64,000 nucleotides of DNA. Source: Geodermatophilaceae bacterium URHA0031. GTDB taxonomy: Bacteria > Actinomycetota > Actinomycetes > Mycobacteriales > Geodermatophilaceae. This document shows positions 51,337 through 60,565 of this stretch, piece by piece. The stretch spans positions 124,001 to 188,000 of the forward strand of contig JHVP01000004.1 of NCBI GenBank assembly GCA_000620205.1, in the 5' to 3' direction. The notes under the pieces were generated by a model. That model was not told the DNA's origin. It ran no database searches and saw only the letters and a list, made by a program, of their open reading frames with translations. Within the stretch, counting starts at the first letter, position 1; every line of letters begins with the position of its first letter. Both the position numbers and the translations under genes were made by a program.

Positions 51337-53511
51337 TCAGGTGACGACGAGGTCGCACTGCTGGGTGGCGTCCAGGCGGGGCCCGACGTGGAGCTCGAAG
51401 CGGCCCGGCTCGACGACGAACTCGTTCCCCCGTCCGGTCCAGAAGCCGAGGTCCCGCCAGCCGAGGGCGAGGGTCACCGTCGCCGACTCCCCCGGCTCCA
51501 GCCGGAGTCGGCGAAAGCCGCGCAGCCGGCGCACCGGCTGGGCCAGGGACGCGACGGGGTCGCGGACGTAGAGCTGGACGACCTCGTCGCCGGCCCGCTG
51601 CCCGGTGTTGGTCACCTGGATGGACACCTCCACCGTCGCCCCGCCGCGCAGCTCGTCCGCGGACACCTCGGTCCGGGACAGGACCGGGGCCCCGTACCCG
51701 AAGGTCGTGTAGCTCAGCCCGTGGCCGAAGGCGAACTGCGGCCCCAGCGGCAGGTCCCGGTACTTGGAGGTGAACCACTCCTCGACGTTGCCCGGTCCCT
51801 CCAGGCCGATGTCGTGGACCAGCGGCTGCATCCTCCCGCCGGTCGTGGCGGGGCGACCGGTGTTCTCGTGGTCGTAGTGGACCGGGACCTGGCCGGCGGA
51901 GCGCGGGAAGGACATGGGCAGCCGGCCGGCCGGGTTGACCGCACCGGTCAGGATCCGGGCGATCGCCGGCCCAGCCTCGGTGCCCAGGTGCCAGGCCTCC
52001 AGCACCGCCGGTGCCCGGTGGATCCAGGCGCTGGTCACCAGCGGGCGGCCGTTGGCCAGCACCACCGCGAACGGGACACCGGTGTCCGCCACGGCGTGCA
52101 CGAGCGCCTCCTGGTCCCCGGGCAGCCGCAGGTCCGCGCGCGACGTGGCCTCACCGGTCAGGTGCGACGGCTCCCCCACGGCGACGAGGACGACGTCGGA
52201 GCCGGCCGCGGCGCGGGTCACCTCCGCCTGCCGTCCGGGGTCGGCGCCGTCGAACGACGCCCCCGGCAGCACGGTGAGCTCGAGGTCGGGGCGCTCGACC
52301 CGCAGGGCATCGGCGAGGGAGCCGGCCGGCTCACCGAAGGACTGCACCCACGCGCCGAGGTGGTCGGTGCTGTCGGCGTACGGCCCGGTGAGCAGCACGC
52401 GCAACGGGCGCTCCGGCAGCGGCAGCGTGCCGTCGTTCTTCAGCAGCACCGGGCACCGCTCGGCGGCCTCGAGCGCCGCCGCGCGGGTGGCCGCGGTCGG
52501 CGCCGTGAGCTCGGCGGCGGGGTCGACGTAGGGGTCGTCGAACAGCCCGAGCGCGGCCTTCAGCCGCAGGACCCGGCGGACAGCGTCGTCGACCCGCTCC
52601 ACGGTGAGGTCGTCCGGCGTGAGGGAGGAGGTCCCGTCCGGGGCGACGACGTGGCCACCCATCTCCACGTCGAGCCCGGCGGACAGCGACTGGACCAGCG
52701 CGTCGTGGAGGTCCTCGGCGATGCCGTGCGCGAGGAGGTTCACCACGCCGGAGGCGTCGCCGACGACGGCCCCGGCGAAGCCCCACTCCTCCTTGAGGAC
52801 GTCGGTCAGCAACTGCCGGTGGGCGTGCACCGGACGGCCGGCCACGGTGTTGAAGGAGGCCATCACGGTGCCGGCGCCGGCCTCGACCGCCGCCCGGAAC
52901 GGCTCCAGGTAGACGTTGCGCAGCCGGTAGTCCGACATGTCGACGGTGTTGTAGTCACGGCCACCCTCGGCAGCCCCGTAGGCGACGTAGTGCTTGGCGC
53001 AGGCCAGGATCGAGCCGGGGTCAGCCAGGTGGCTGCCCTGGTAGCCGCGCACCTTGGCCGCGCCGAAGACCGCGTTGAGCAGGGTGTCCTCGCCGAAGCC
53101 CTCGGCGACCCGGCCCCAGCGGGGGTCCCGGGAGACGTCGATCATGGGCGCGAAGGTCCAGGTCACGCCGCCCGAGGCGGCCTCCGCCGCGGACACCCGC
53201 CCGTCGGTCTCGGCGACGGCCGGGTCGAAGCTCGCGGCCTGGGCCAGGGGGATCGGGAAGATGGTGCGCTGGCCGTGGACGACGTCCAGGCCGATGAGCA
53301 GCGGGATGCCGTGCGGGGTCTCCTCGACCGCCACCCGCTGCAGCTCGTTCGTCGCCTCCGCGCTGCGCGGCCAGAACACCGCGCCGATGCCGGCGCGGAC
53401 GAGCTCGGCGGCGTCCTCCAGCCGGGGCCGGTAGCTGATCTGCAGCTGGGCGAGCTTCTCCGTCCAGCTCATCCGCGCGATCAGGGCGTCGACGTCGGTT
53501 CCCGCGCTCAT
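51337..53511 (-). CDS. GH3 beta-glycosidase (beta-glucosidase / beta-xylosidase)
   Basis: This 724-residue GH3 enzyme begins MSAGTDVDALIARMSWTEKLAQLQ. It has the TIM-barrel segment FAPMIDVSRDPRWGRVAEGFGED, the substrate-binding CAKHYVAYG, and the nucleophile D252 in FAGAVVGDASG (where many family members have SDW). The second alpha/beta domain, an FGHGLSYTTFGY element and a C-terminal fibronectin-like domain follow. No signal peptide is visible, so it is cytoplasmic. Its ATG overlaps the previous gene's stop (ATGA). Substrate preference cannot be read from sequence. Confidence 0.93.
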   Translation of the reverse strand: MSAGTDVDALIARMSWTEKLAQLQISYRPRLEDAAELVRAGIGAVFWPRSAEATNELQRVAVEETPHGIPLLIGLDVVHGQRTIFPIPLAQAASFDPAVAETDGRVSAAEAASGGVTWTFAPMIDVSRDPRWGRVAEGFGEDTLLNAVFGAAKVRGYQGSHLADPGSILACAKHYVAYGAAEGGRDYNTVDMSDYRLRNVYLEPFRAAVEAGAGTVMASFNTVAGRPVHAHRQLLTDVLKEEWGFAGAVVGDASGVVNLLAHGIAEDLHDALVQSLSAGLDVEMGGHVVAPDGTSSLTPDDLTVERVDDAVRRVLRLKAALGLFDDPYVDPAAELTAPTAATRAAALEAAERCPVLLKNDGTLPLPERPLRVLLTGPYADSTDHLGAWVQSFGEPAGSLADALRVERPDLELTVLPGASFDGADPGRQAEVTRAAAGSDVVLVAVGEPSHLTGEATSRADLRLPGDQEALVHAVADTGVPFAVVLANGRPLVTSAWIHRAPAVLEAWHLGTEAGPAIARILTGAVNPAGRLPMSFPRSAGQVPVHYDHENTGRPATTGGRMQPLVHDIGLEGPGNVEEWFTSKYRDLPLGPQFAFGHGLSYTTFGYGAPVLSRTEVSADELRGGATVEVSIQVTNTGQRAGDEVVQLYVRDPVASLAQPVRRLRGFRRLRLEPGESATVTLALGWRDLGFWTGRGNEFVVEPGRFELHVGPRLDATQQCDLVVT

Positions 53512-54518
53512 GCCGCGCCTCCCTCGGCGGAGCGGTGCGGCTGCACCGCTCCGGACTGCGGCGAGCGGGCGGTGCGCACCGTCTCTGCGAGGAGCTCGCG
53601 TACCCGGGCGGCGGGTTCCACGGCGTCGGAGGCGATGAGGAAGGCGTGCAGCATGCCGGGCGCCGTGACCATCCGGACGTCCACCCCGGCCACGGCGAGC
53701 GAGGCGGCGAACGCCTCGCCGGAGGCACGCAGGTCGTCGTACTCGGCGTTGACCACCAGCGTGGGGGGCAGTCCCTCCAGCACGGCCAGCCCTGGCATCG
53801 CACAGCCGTCCGCCGTGCTCTCGGGCCCACCGAGGTAGTTGCGGTTCATGTCCTCGATGTCGGCCGGGAGGAAGCGCAGGAGCTCGGGCAGGCCGGCGAC
53901 CGCGGCCGCGAGCCCTCGGGAACGCTGCGGGAGAACGGGGTGGAGGGTCGGGTAGGCGAGCAGCAGCGCGGCCGGCGTCCAGCCGTCGTCGTCCCGCACG
54001 CGGAGTGCCGCGCCGGCGGCGAGGTTGCCACCCGCGCTGTCCCCACCGAGCGAGATGCGCGCGGGGTCGACGCCCAGCCGGGAGGCGTGGTCGCGGACCC
54101 AGCGGAGCGCTGCCACGACGTCGTCGTGCGGGACCGGGTAGCAGACGCCGTCGACCGCCAGGCGGTAGTCGACGTTCACCACGACGGCACCCGCCCGGGC
54201 GGACAGCTCCCGGGCCGTGCGGTCACTCGACGGGTCGTCGACGCTCCCCATCTTGAAACCACCGCCGTGCACCCAGACGACCGCCGGCCGTTCCGGCGCG
54301 TCGTCCCCCGGGGGTGCGTAGATGCGCAGCGGCACGGGCCCGTGCGGCCCGGGAGCGGCGTCGACCCACGTCTCCGCGTCCGGAGGCGGCGGCCCGTTCC
54401 CGGCGTCCATGAAGCCCAGCACCCGGGGCGCGAGGTCAGGATCGGCCAGGGCCGTCTCGAAGGACGTGATCCCCTCCAGCAGGGGCAGTTTGTCGGCGAA
54501 GGCCGGGTGGACGGGCAT
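53508..54518 (-). CDS. HSL-type alpha/beta hydrolase (esterase) 1
   Basis: The product is 336 residues, with the oxyanion-hole motif VVWVHGGGFKMGS, the elbow LGGDSAGGNLAAG, a late Asp region NAEYDDLRASGEAF and the catalytic His in GMLHAFL. The start is the ATG at 54518 (MPVHPAFADKLPLLEG), with GGAGGT nine bases upstream, matching the start of its paralog at 61561 (MPIHPDIAARFPLLDG). Family members are carboxylesterases or acetyl esterases; here it may deacylate acylated glycosides. It overlaps the GH3 gene by 4 nt. Confidence 0.9.
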   Translation of the reverse strand: MPVHPAFADKLPLLEGITSFETALADPDLAPRVLGFMDAGNGPPPPDAETWVDAAPGPHGPVPLRIYAPPGDDAPERPAVVWVHGGGFKMGSVDDPSSDRTARELSARAGAVVVNVDYRLAVDGVCYPVPHDDVVAALRWVRDHASRLGVDPARISLGGDSAGGNLAAGAALRVRDDDGWTPAALLLAYPTLHPVLPQRSRGLAAAVAGLPELLRFLPADIEDMNRNYLGGPESTADGCAMPGLAVLEGLPPTLVVNAEYDDLRASGEAFAASLAVAGVDVRMVTAPGMLHAFLIASDAVEPAARVRELLAETVRTARSPQSGAVQPHRSAEGGAA

Positions 54519-54608
54519 GACGGGCGTACCTCCGGGTGGGGTAGGGCGGGCGACGAACCGGTGGTCCGCGGGCGGGACCGCGAACATGAGGAGCTCTTCG
54601 GGTCCCCC

Positions 54609-56060
54609 TCAGGCCTTCTGTCGGGCTTGGGGCCGGTCCACCTCGGGCAGCGCCAGGCCACCGAGAGCGGCCAGGAGCACCAGTCCGGCTCCGACGACCA
54701 GGGCGACGCCGAACCCGTCGGTCAGTGCCTGCACCGGCGTCCCGCCCTCCGCGGTCGCCCGTCCGGTGACGGTCGCCGCGATGACCACCAGGCCGGCCAG
54801 CCCCACGGCGCCGCCCACCTGGCGGGAGGTGTTGAGCAGCCCGGACGCCAGCCCGGCGCGGTCGGGGCCGACGCCCGAGGTGGCGGAGAGGGTGATGGGC
54901 AGCCCGGCGGCGCCGAAGCCGACGGTCGCCAGGAACAGCGGCAGCAGCACGTCGCGGGCAGAGCCCCCGCCCGATCCGAAACGGGAGAGCCACAGCAGCG
55001 ACCCGACGCTCAACAGGCAGGCGCCCAGGTAGACCGCGCGCAGCGGGAGCCGCCGCAGCAGCCGCGGTCCGGTCTGCGCCCCGACCACCATGCCGAGCCC
55101 CGCCGGGAGGAGCGCGATCCCGGCCTGCAGCGGGTCCATCCCCAGCCCCTGCTGCAGGTACAGCGAGACGAAGAAGAAGACCGCCGGGACCAGCCCCGAG
55201 GTGAGCAGGCTGAGCCCGTTGGCCAGCGCCAGCGACCGGATCCGGAACACCGACAGCGGCACGAGCGGGTGCGCTGCCCGGCGCTCCAGCAGCACGAAGG
55301 TGACGAGCAGGACGACGCTGAGGGCGAACAGCGTCAGCGTGGACGGCGACCCCCAGCCGCGCTCCTCGCTGCGCACCAGGCCGCCGATCAGGCAGGCCGA
55401 GCCGAGCGTGACGGTCAGGGCGCCGGGCAGGTCCAGTCGCCCGCGCAGCGGCTGCCGCGGTTCCCGCGGCAGCGCCCAGGCCGCCATGGCGAGCACCAGC
55501 ACGCCGATGGGCACGTTGACGAACAGCACCCACCGCCAGTCCAGCAGGCCGGTGAGCACGCCGCCGATCACGCCACCGAGGGCGCCACCGGCGGAGGCGA
55601 CGGCGGACCAGATCCCGAGCGCCCGGGCCCGCTCGCGCGGCTCGCGGAACGTCGTCGTGATCAGGGTCAGCGTGGCCGGCGTGAAGATGGCTCCGCCGAC
55701 CCCCTGCAGCGCCCGGGCGCCGACCAGCTGCCACCCCTCCTGGGCCAGCCCACCGGCGAGGCTGGCCACGGTGAACAGCGCGAGGCCGCCGAGGAAGACG
55801 CGCCGGCGGCCGAGCAGGTCCGCCGCCCGTCCGCCGACGAGGAGCAGACCGGCGTAGGTGAGCGTGTAGCCGTTGACCACCCACTGCAGCCCGGTGGCCG
55901 ACAGCCCCAGGCTGTCGCGCATCGACGGCAGCGCCACGTTGACGATGCTGACGTCGAGGATGCCCATGAAGGAGGCCACGCAGGCCACCGCGAGGACGGC
56001 GTTCGGACGGTGCCGGGCGGTCCGCCCGGCGCCGGCCAGCACCTCGGTGTCGCCGGTCAA
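54609..56060 (-). CDS. MFS transporter, DHA2-type (14 helices)
   Basis: The 483-residue protein has 14 hydrophobic helices and DHA2 (EmrB/QacA) motifs: FMGILDVSIVNVALPSM in helix 1, WVVNGYTLTYAGLLLVGGRAADLLGRRRVF (motif A), and ARALQGVGGAIFTPATL with GPxxGG-like turns. Such proteins export drugs or metabolites with proton exchange. In this operon it may export aglycones or other products. The TTG at 56060 overlaps the previous stop; an alternative is the in-frame GTG at 56042. Confidence 0.9.
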   Translation of the reverse strand: MTGDTEVLAGAGRTARHRPNAVLAVACVASFMGILDVSIVNVALPSMRDSLGLSATGLQWVVNGYTLTYAGLLLVGGRAADLLGRRRVFLGGLALFTVASLAGGLAQEGWQLVGARALQGVGGAIFTPATLTLITTTFREPRERARALGIWSAVASAGGALGGVIGGVLTGLLDWRWVLFVNVPIGVLVLAMAAWALPREPRQPLRGRLDLPGALTVTLGSACLIGGLVRSEERGWGSPSTLTLFALSVVLLVTFVLLERRAAHPLVPLSVFRIRSLALANGLSLLTSGLVPAVFFFVSLYLQQGLGMDPLQAGIALLPAGLGMVVGAQTGPRLLRRLPLRAVYLGACLLSVGSLLWLSRFGSGGGSARDVLLPLFLATVGFGAAGLPITLSATSGVGPDRAGLASGLLNTSRQVGGAVGLAGLVVIAATVTGRATAEGGTPVQALTDGFGVALVVGAGLVLLAALGGLALPEVDRPQARQKA

Positions 56061-57055
56061 CGGTCGCCGGGCGCGCCGGCCGCTGCCCCCTCGACGATCG
56101 GGAGCAGCTCCCGCTGGAGCAGGTAGCCGGAAAGCAACGCGCTCGCCGCCGGGTGCGGGCTCTGATCGCTCTCGACCACCACCCAGCCGGTGTAGTCGGC
56201 GTGCAGCAGGGCTCGGGTGAGGGCCGGGAAGTCCACCAGGCCGCCGTCGGCGCCGGGCTCGGCGAACCAGCGCGGCACCTCCCGTGCTCCGCCGCGCACC
56301 CGGACGGTCCAGTGCGCGGCCGGCTGCCGGTACTCCCGTGCGTCGTCGACGGCCAGGGCGTCCTTCAACTGGACGTGCCGGACCCGGTCGCCGTGCCGCT
56401 CGATCAGGGCCAGCGGGTCGATGCCGGCCACGGTGAGCTCACCGGTGTCGATCGCCAGCCCGACGACCGAGGGGTCGGTGCGGGCCAGCAGCGCCTCCAG
56501 CGCGCCGTCGTGCCGTAGCGCGGACAGGAAGTCGACGTGCAGGGCCAGTTGGACGCCGTCCTGCCCGATGGCCTCACCCACGGCGTTCCAGGTCGCGGCC
56601 AGCTGGTCGAGCGCGGCGTCGTCCAGCGGGTCGCCGTCCCCGGCCGCCGGGGCCCCGGGGACGACGAGCACCGAGCCGCCGAGCTCCGCCAGCGCACCGG
56701 CGTACCAGCGCGCCTTCTCCACGATCGCCGGCACGTCGTCGGCCGACAGCGGCGACAGCGGCCCGGTCAGGTGCTCCATCGACCGCTCGGCCGGGTCCCA
56801 CACCCAGCTGCTCACCGCGGACAGCGCGCAGCTGCGCACGAAGTCGCCGAAGCCGGCCACCGAGCCGAAGTTCGCGGCCAGCTGCTGCGGGTTGCCCAGC
56901 GGCTCCCAGCGACCGGTGCCGGCGGTCAGCTCGACGCCGTCGAAGCCGGCGATCGAGATGGTCTTCAGCGCCCGCTCGTGGTGCTCGCGACGGACGAAGT
57001 CGTCGAACTGGGGCTTCCACTGGTTGATCGCGTAGGCCCAGCGCACACCGCTCAT
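56057..57055 (-). CDS. TIM-barrel sugar isomerase/epimerase 3
   Basis: This 332-residue xylose-isomerase-like TIM-barrel protein has the AP-endonuclease-2 family features: FDGVELTAGTGRW, VLVVPGAP, LALHVDFLSAL (metal-binding His/Asp), GLAIDTGELTVAGID, HVQLKDA and a C-terminal GWVVVESDQSPHPA. The start is the ATG at 57055, overlapping the stop of the preceding isomerase gene (ATGA). It is expected to isomerise or epimerise a keto-sugar. The third such gene in a row suggests successive steps on a 3-keto-sugar, which is inference. Confidence 0.88.
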   Translation of the reverse strand: MSGVRWAYAINQWKPQFDDFVRREHHERALKTISIAGFDGVELTAGTGRWEPLGNPQQLAANFGSVAGFGDFVRSCALSAVSSWVWDPAERSMEHLTGPLSPLSADDVPAIVEKARWYAGALAELGGSVLVVPGAPAAGDGDPLDDAALDQLAATWNAVGEAIGQDGVQLALHVDFLSALRHDGALEALLARTDPSVVGLAIDTGELTVAGIDPLALIERHGDRVRHVQLKDALAVDDAREYRQPAAHWTVRVRGGAREVPRWFAEPGADGGLVDFPALTRALLHADYTGWVVVESDQSPHPAASALLSGYLLQRELLPIVEGAAAGAPGDR

Positions 57056-58005
57056 CGGTAGATCTCCTCGAGGACGTTCTTGGCGTACCAGCGGGAGATC
57101 GCGGTGCTCTCGGAGTAGTCGCCGCCCTCCTTGTTGGCCTTGTCGTGCTCGACGGAGATCCAGCCGGTGTACCCGTTGTCCCGGACCGCGGTCATCATCG
57201 CCGCGAAGTCGACCAGCCCCTGCGACGTGCCCATCTCGTAGAACCACTTGCCCGTGGTGGGCGCCATGATCTCGGAGTCCGGGCGGTGCCGGTGGTCGTC
57301 GCCGGTGGCCACGTGGCGGGTGTCCTTGAAGTGGAAGCCGCTCACCCGGTGCGCGTGCTTGTTGTACAACGCCACCGGGTCGAGGCCGGCGATGCAGTGC
57401 TGGGCGGTGTCGACGAACAGGTTCACGTACTGCGGGTCGGTGTAGGAGTAGAAGGTGTCGATGTCCGGCTCGCTCTGGATGCCGCAGAAGAACTCGTGGT
57501 GGCAGGTGAGCTTCACCCCGTAGCCGGCGGTGATCTCACCGACCTTGTTCCAGAGCTCCGCGGTGTGCTTGAGCTTGTCCTCGGTGATCGGCTCCATGTC
57601 GTAGTAGAGCGTCGCCGGCATCACGATGATGTTGTCCAGCTGGATCTCCGACCAGCGACCCATGGTGACCCGGAAGTCCCCGAGGATGTTGTCGTGGGTC
57701 TCCGGCAGGTGCGGCGCATAGCTGCGGAGGTCGTAGTCCGCCGCGTGGAACGTGTTGACGATCCGCTCCAGCCCGTGGTCCTGGACCATCTCCTGGTATT
57801 TGGCCGGGCCGCCGTAGTCGCCGTACATCTGCCAGATGCGGAAGTCGAAGGTGTCGATGGCGTCGAACCCGACGGCCTTCACCTGCTTGAGGAAGGCCGA
57901 CATGGTCCGGTGCGAGTGCCACTGGTCTACCGGTCCCGCCGGGCCGTTGCTGCGCCAGTGGTCCATGTAGCTCCACTTGATGGCGCGCTCGCTCGCGTCG
58001 GTCAT
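57052..58005 (-). CDS. TIM-barrel sugar isomerase/epimerase 2
   Basis: The 317-residue TIM-barrel protein has GFDAIDTFDFRIWQMYGDYGG, a His-rich metal region (KLTCHHEFFCGI), NLFVDTAQHCIAGLDPVALY, SGFHFKDTRHV and a C-terminal GYTGWISVEHDKANKEGGDY. The layout is that of xylose isomerase-like enzymes with one divalent metal. The ATG at 58005 shares one base with the TGA of the previous gene (TGATG), giving tight translational coupling. Compared with isomerase 3 it has more His/Trp residues near the active site. The substrate is unknown, probably a sugar derivative. Confidence 0.88.
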   Translation of the reverse strand: MTDASERAIKWSYMDHWRSNGPAGPVDQWHSHRTMSAFLKQVKAVGFDAIDTFDFRIWQMYGDYGGPAKYQEMVQDHGLERIVNTFHAADYDLRSYAPHLPETHDNILGDFRVTMGRWSEIQLDNIIVMPATLYYDMEPITEDKLKHTAELWNKVGEITAGYGVKLTCHHEFFCGIQSEPDIDTFYSYTDPQYVNLFVDTAQHCIAGLDPVALYNKHAHRVSGFHFKDTRHVATGDDHRHRPDSEIMAPTTGKWFYEMGTSQGLVDFAAMMTAVRDNGYTGWISVEHDKANKEGGDYSESTAISRWYAKNVLEEIYR

Positions 58006-58781
58006 CACGCGGCCGCCGCCACGGAGCGGATGTACTCGACGGAGGCCGTCGTCTCGACGGTCGGCACGTACTCCAGCCCGAGCGGGCCGTCGTAGCCGGC
58101 CGCCCGGAGCTCGGCCAGCCGCGCGGGCCAGTCGACGCTGCCGCTGCCGGGCTCGCCGCGGCCCGGGGCGTCGGCGATCTGCACGTAGTCGACGAGACCG
58201 GCGGCGTTGGCCAGCTCGGCGGCCGGGTCCTCGCCCTGGGTGATCGAGTGGTAGAGGTCGTACAGCAGCCCGAAGGACTCCGAGCCGACCGCCCGGGCGA
58301 CCAGGACGGCGTCGGCGGTGTGGTCCAGCAGCGCGCCGGGGTGGTCGACCCGGGTGTTGACCGCCTCGAGCACCAGCTTGACGCCCGAGCCCTGGGTCCG
58401 CTGGACGGCCTCGCTGAAGACCTCGGCGAGCCGCTCGTGGTTCTTGACCCGCTTGGCGCCGCCGAAGCCGGACCCGGAGCCCAGGACGATGCGCGGGCTG
58501 CCGAGCAGCCGGGCGTTCTCCACGCCGCGGTCCAGCCCGGCGAAGAAGGCGTCCATGGTCTCCCACGGCATCGCGAAGTTCGTCCGCGGCTCGGCGAGCA
58601 CCGAGGTCATGGAGACCCCGGTGTCGGCCAGCGCCTTGGCGAGTGAGGGGACGTCCCGGTCGAGGGTGCCCCACATCTCCACGGCGTCGAAGCCGGCGGC
58701 GGCCGCCGCCCGGATCCGGTCGGCGAGGTCCGGTCCGGCCTCGGTGAAGAGCAGTTCGATGTTCGGTGACAGCTGGTACAT
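58005..58781 (-). CDS. Hydroxypyruvate-isomerase-like TIM-barrel protein (isomerase 1)
   Basis: The 258-residue protein reads MYQLSPNIELLFTEAGPDLADRIRAAAAAGFDAVEMWG, then VLEAVNTRVDHPGALLD (metal-binding Glu and the NTR motif) and LLYDLYHSITQGEDPAAEL, both strongly like hydroxypyruvate isomerase (Hyi). IADAPGRGEPGSGSVDW and a final GLEYVP with Glu follow. It may isomerise a short keto-sugar or related compound. The ATG at 58781 has GGAAG nine bases upstream; a GTG at 58790 is the alternative. A separate promoter and operator lie before it. Confidence 0.88.
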   Translation of the reverse strand: MYQLSPNIELLFTEAGPDLADRIRAAAAAGFDAVEMWGTLDRDVPSLAKALADTGVSMTSVLAEPRTNFAMPWETMDAFFAGLDRGVENARLLGSPRIVLGSGSGFGGAKRVKNHERLAEVFSEAVQRTQGSGVKLVLEAVNTRVDHPGALLDHTADAVLVARAVGSESFGLLYDLYHSITQGEDPAAELANAAGLVDYVQIADAPGRGEPGSGSVDWPARLAELRAAGYDGPLGLEYVPTVETTASVEYIRSVAAAA

Positions 58782-58923
58782 GTCGCCCACTTCCGTTCGA
58801 CGGTGGGCAGGGCGCCGGAGAGCGCCCTGCCGGAGCCGACGAGATCGCTCGGGTGCCTCGTCGAGGGTCGGCGCCAGGAAGATCCCCGCCGACGAGCGGG
58901 CCCCGACTCACGGGCTGGCGTCT

Positions 58924-58962
58924 AACAGCTCAATCCGAACCGTCGTGTTGATTCTAGCTGTT
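58924..58962 (-). promoter_or_regulatory. Operator inverted repeat of the isomerase operon
   Basis: AACAGCT at 58924-58930 and AGCTGTT at 58956-58962 are perfect arms whose centres are 32 bp apart (about three helical turns). Inner AATC/GATT bases extend the symmetry. The arms flank the -10 box and the likely start site, consistent with a repressor bound at two half-operators. Confidence 0.55.
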
Positions 58963-58980
58963 TCGTGGCCTGGGTCTCAA
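58951..58980 (-). promoter_or_regulatory. Sigma70-type promoter of the isomerase operon
   Basis: On the minus strand, TTGAGA (58980-58975), an 18-base spacer and TAGAAT (58956-58951). The -35 box overlaps the stop codon of the GMC oxidase gene, so this is an internal promoter inside the long operon. The leader would be about 160 bases. Confidence 0.65.
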
Positions 58981-60554
58981 GCCGGAACGGCGTGTCCCCC
59001 GCTCTCCGCGGGCACCGCGGCCGCGCCGTCGGCGGCCAGCCGGGCGGCGATGTCCCGGGCCCCGCCGATCGACAGCGCCACCGAGGTCAGCGTGGGGTTG
59101 CAGGCCATCGGCGTCGGGATGACGTTGTTGCCGGCCACGTACAGCCCGGCGACGCCCCAGACCTCGCTGGTCGGCCCGCAGACCGACGTCCCGTCGTCGA
59201 CAGCACCCATCCGGGTCGTGCCCTGGTAGTGCAGCGAGGCACCCGAGGGCAGCACGAACGGCTCGTCGCCGAGGGGGTCGCCGAGCGCGGCGGCGGCCCG
59301 CCGGATGCTGTCCCGGGCCCGGGCGAACGTCTCCCGGTCTCGCCCGGTCAGCGTGTAGTGGATGCGGGGCCGCGGCATGCCGTAGTCGTCGGTCGCATCG
59401 TCGTCGAACTCGACCCGGTCGGAGGCCTGCAGGTCCTTGCCGCAGAACCAGCCGAGCCCGACGACCGTGCCGGGCGCCGGCACGTCGTCGCCCACGATCG
59501 GCACCGGGGAGGCGTCGAGCTGCATGACCTGCCCGTGGAAGGGGTCCTGGTCGGTGTAGGGCACCCAGGAGACGCCGCTCTGCTGGACGATCGCGGTGTC
59601 ACCGCGCGGGTCGTGCTCGGCCTCCGGAGCCCGGGCGACGTCGCGCAGCCGGACGGCGAACACCATCTGCGGCTGGTCGTTGAGGTACCGGCCCAGCGCC
59701 GGCGGCCGCACCCCGGAGGCGAACAGGAGCTGCGGGGTGCGCAGCGCGTCGGCGGCGACGACCACGTAGCGCGCCCGCACCTCGTGGTCGCTGCCGTCCC
59801 GGCGGTCGCGGACGACCACGCCCACGGCGCGGCCGTCCTCCACCAGCACGCGGCGCACCTGCGCCTCGGGGAAGAGCGTGGCCGCCGGGTTGGCCCGGGT
59901 CTCCTCGCCGAAGACGACGTCGGCGCCGCTCCACACCAGCGCGCCGTCGTCCCGGACGTGCACGGCCAGCGGCATCGACCGGACCCGGCGGTCCGCCGGA
60001 CGACCGGGGTCGAACTCGGCGCCCAGCCGCTCCCGGACGACGTCGGAGTAGGGCGCGCTCCCGAACGGGTCACGGGAGACGCCGAGCAGCCGCTCCGCGT
60101 CGTCCAGGAGCTCGTCGAGGTCGGGCAGGAAGTCAGGCCGCTCGGCGTCCCCCGGCCGCGGGCAGGCGCAGGTCCAGTGCGCGCCCATCCCGCCGACGTT
60201 GCTGGACATAGCCAGCGCCGGGATCCCGTCCTCCCCCGGCTGCTGGAACCCGTCGGGGAGCAGGTGCGTGCCCGCGCGGACCACCCGCTTCGTCGGGTCG
60301 GTGTACGCCGCCTCCTCCTTGGTGGCCGTGTGCGGCCGCAGGCCCTCGGAGCGGCGCTGGGCGACCAGCCGCTCGTCGAGGTCGGCGATGTTCTTCACGT
60401 GCATGCCCGGCGGGTCGGTCAGTGCCGGGCCGACCTCGAACACGGCGATGGCCGCGCCCGGTGCGCGTTCGCTCAGCACCCGGGCGTAGGCCGCGCCGTT
60501 GGGACCGCTGCCGACGATCGCGACGTCGACGGCCGGGGGGAAGGGACGGGACAT
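58977..60554 (-). CDS. Pyranose-oxidase-like GMC oxidoreductase (putative glycoside 3-oxidase)
   Basis: This 525-residue flavoprotein begins with VDVAIVGSGPNGAAYARVLSERAPG. VGGMGAHWTCACPRP follows, in which H126-W matches the T-H-W site where pyranose 2-oxidase binds FAD covalently. C-terminal catalytic H442 lies in SLHYQGTTRMG and N486 in PMACNPTLTSVAL. This pattern fits pyranose oxidases and the related C-glycoside 3-oxidases (CarA type), which oxidise the sugar C3 hydroxyl. Its place six genes from the deglycosidase pair supports the second role. The ATG at 60554 follows GAGAGG; an ATG at 60569 overlapping the upstream stop is the alternative. Confidence 0.9.
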   Translation of the reverse strand: MSRPFPPAVDVAIVGSGPNGAAYARVLSERAPGAAIAVFEVGPALTDPPGMHVKNIADLDERLVAQRRSEGLRPHTATKEEAAYTDPTKRVVRAGTHLLPDGFQQPGEDGIPALAMSSNVGGMGAHWTCACPRPGDAERPDFLPDLDELLDDAERLLGVSRDPFGSAPYSDVVRERLGAEFDPGRPADRRVRSMPLAVHVRDDGALVWSGADVVFGEETRANPAATLFPEAQVRRVLVEDGRAVGVVVRDRRDGSDHEVRARYVVVAADALRTPQLLFASGVRPPALGRYLNDQPQMVFAVRLRDVARAPEAEHDPRGDTAIVQQSGVSWVPYTDQDPFHGQVMQLDASPVPIVGDDVPAPGTVVGLGWFCGKDLQASDRVEFDDDATDDYGMPRPRIHYTLTGRDRETFARARDSIRRAAAALGDPLGDEPFVLPSGASLHYQGTTRMGAVDDGTSVCGPTSEVWGVAGLYVAGNNVIPTPMACNPTLTSVALSIGGARDIAARLAADGAAAVPAESGGHAVPA

Positions 60555-60565
60555 CTCGTTGCCTC

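Noticed and set aside
49745-51778. Longer GH43 start upstream of 51307
   Set aside because: The extension overlaps the GH3 gene end and is not GH43-like; the ATG at 51307 has GGAGG at good spacing.
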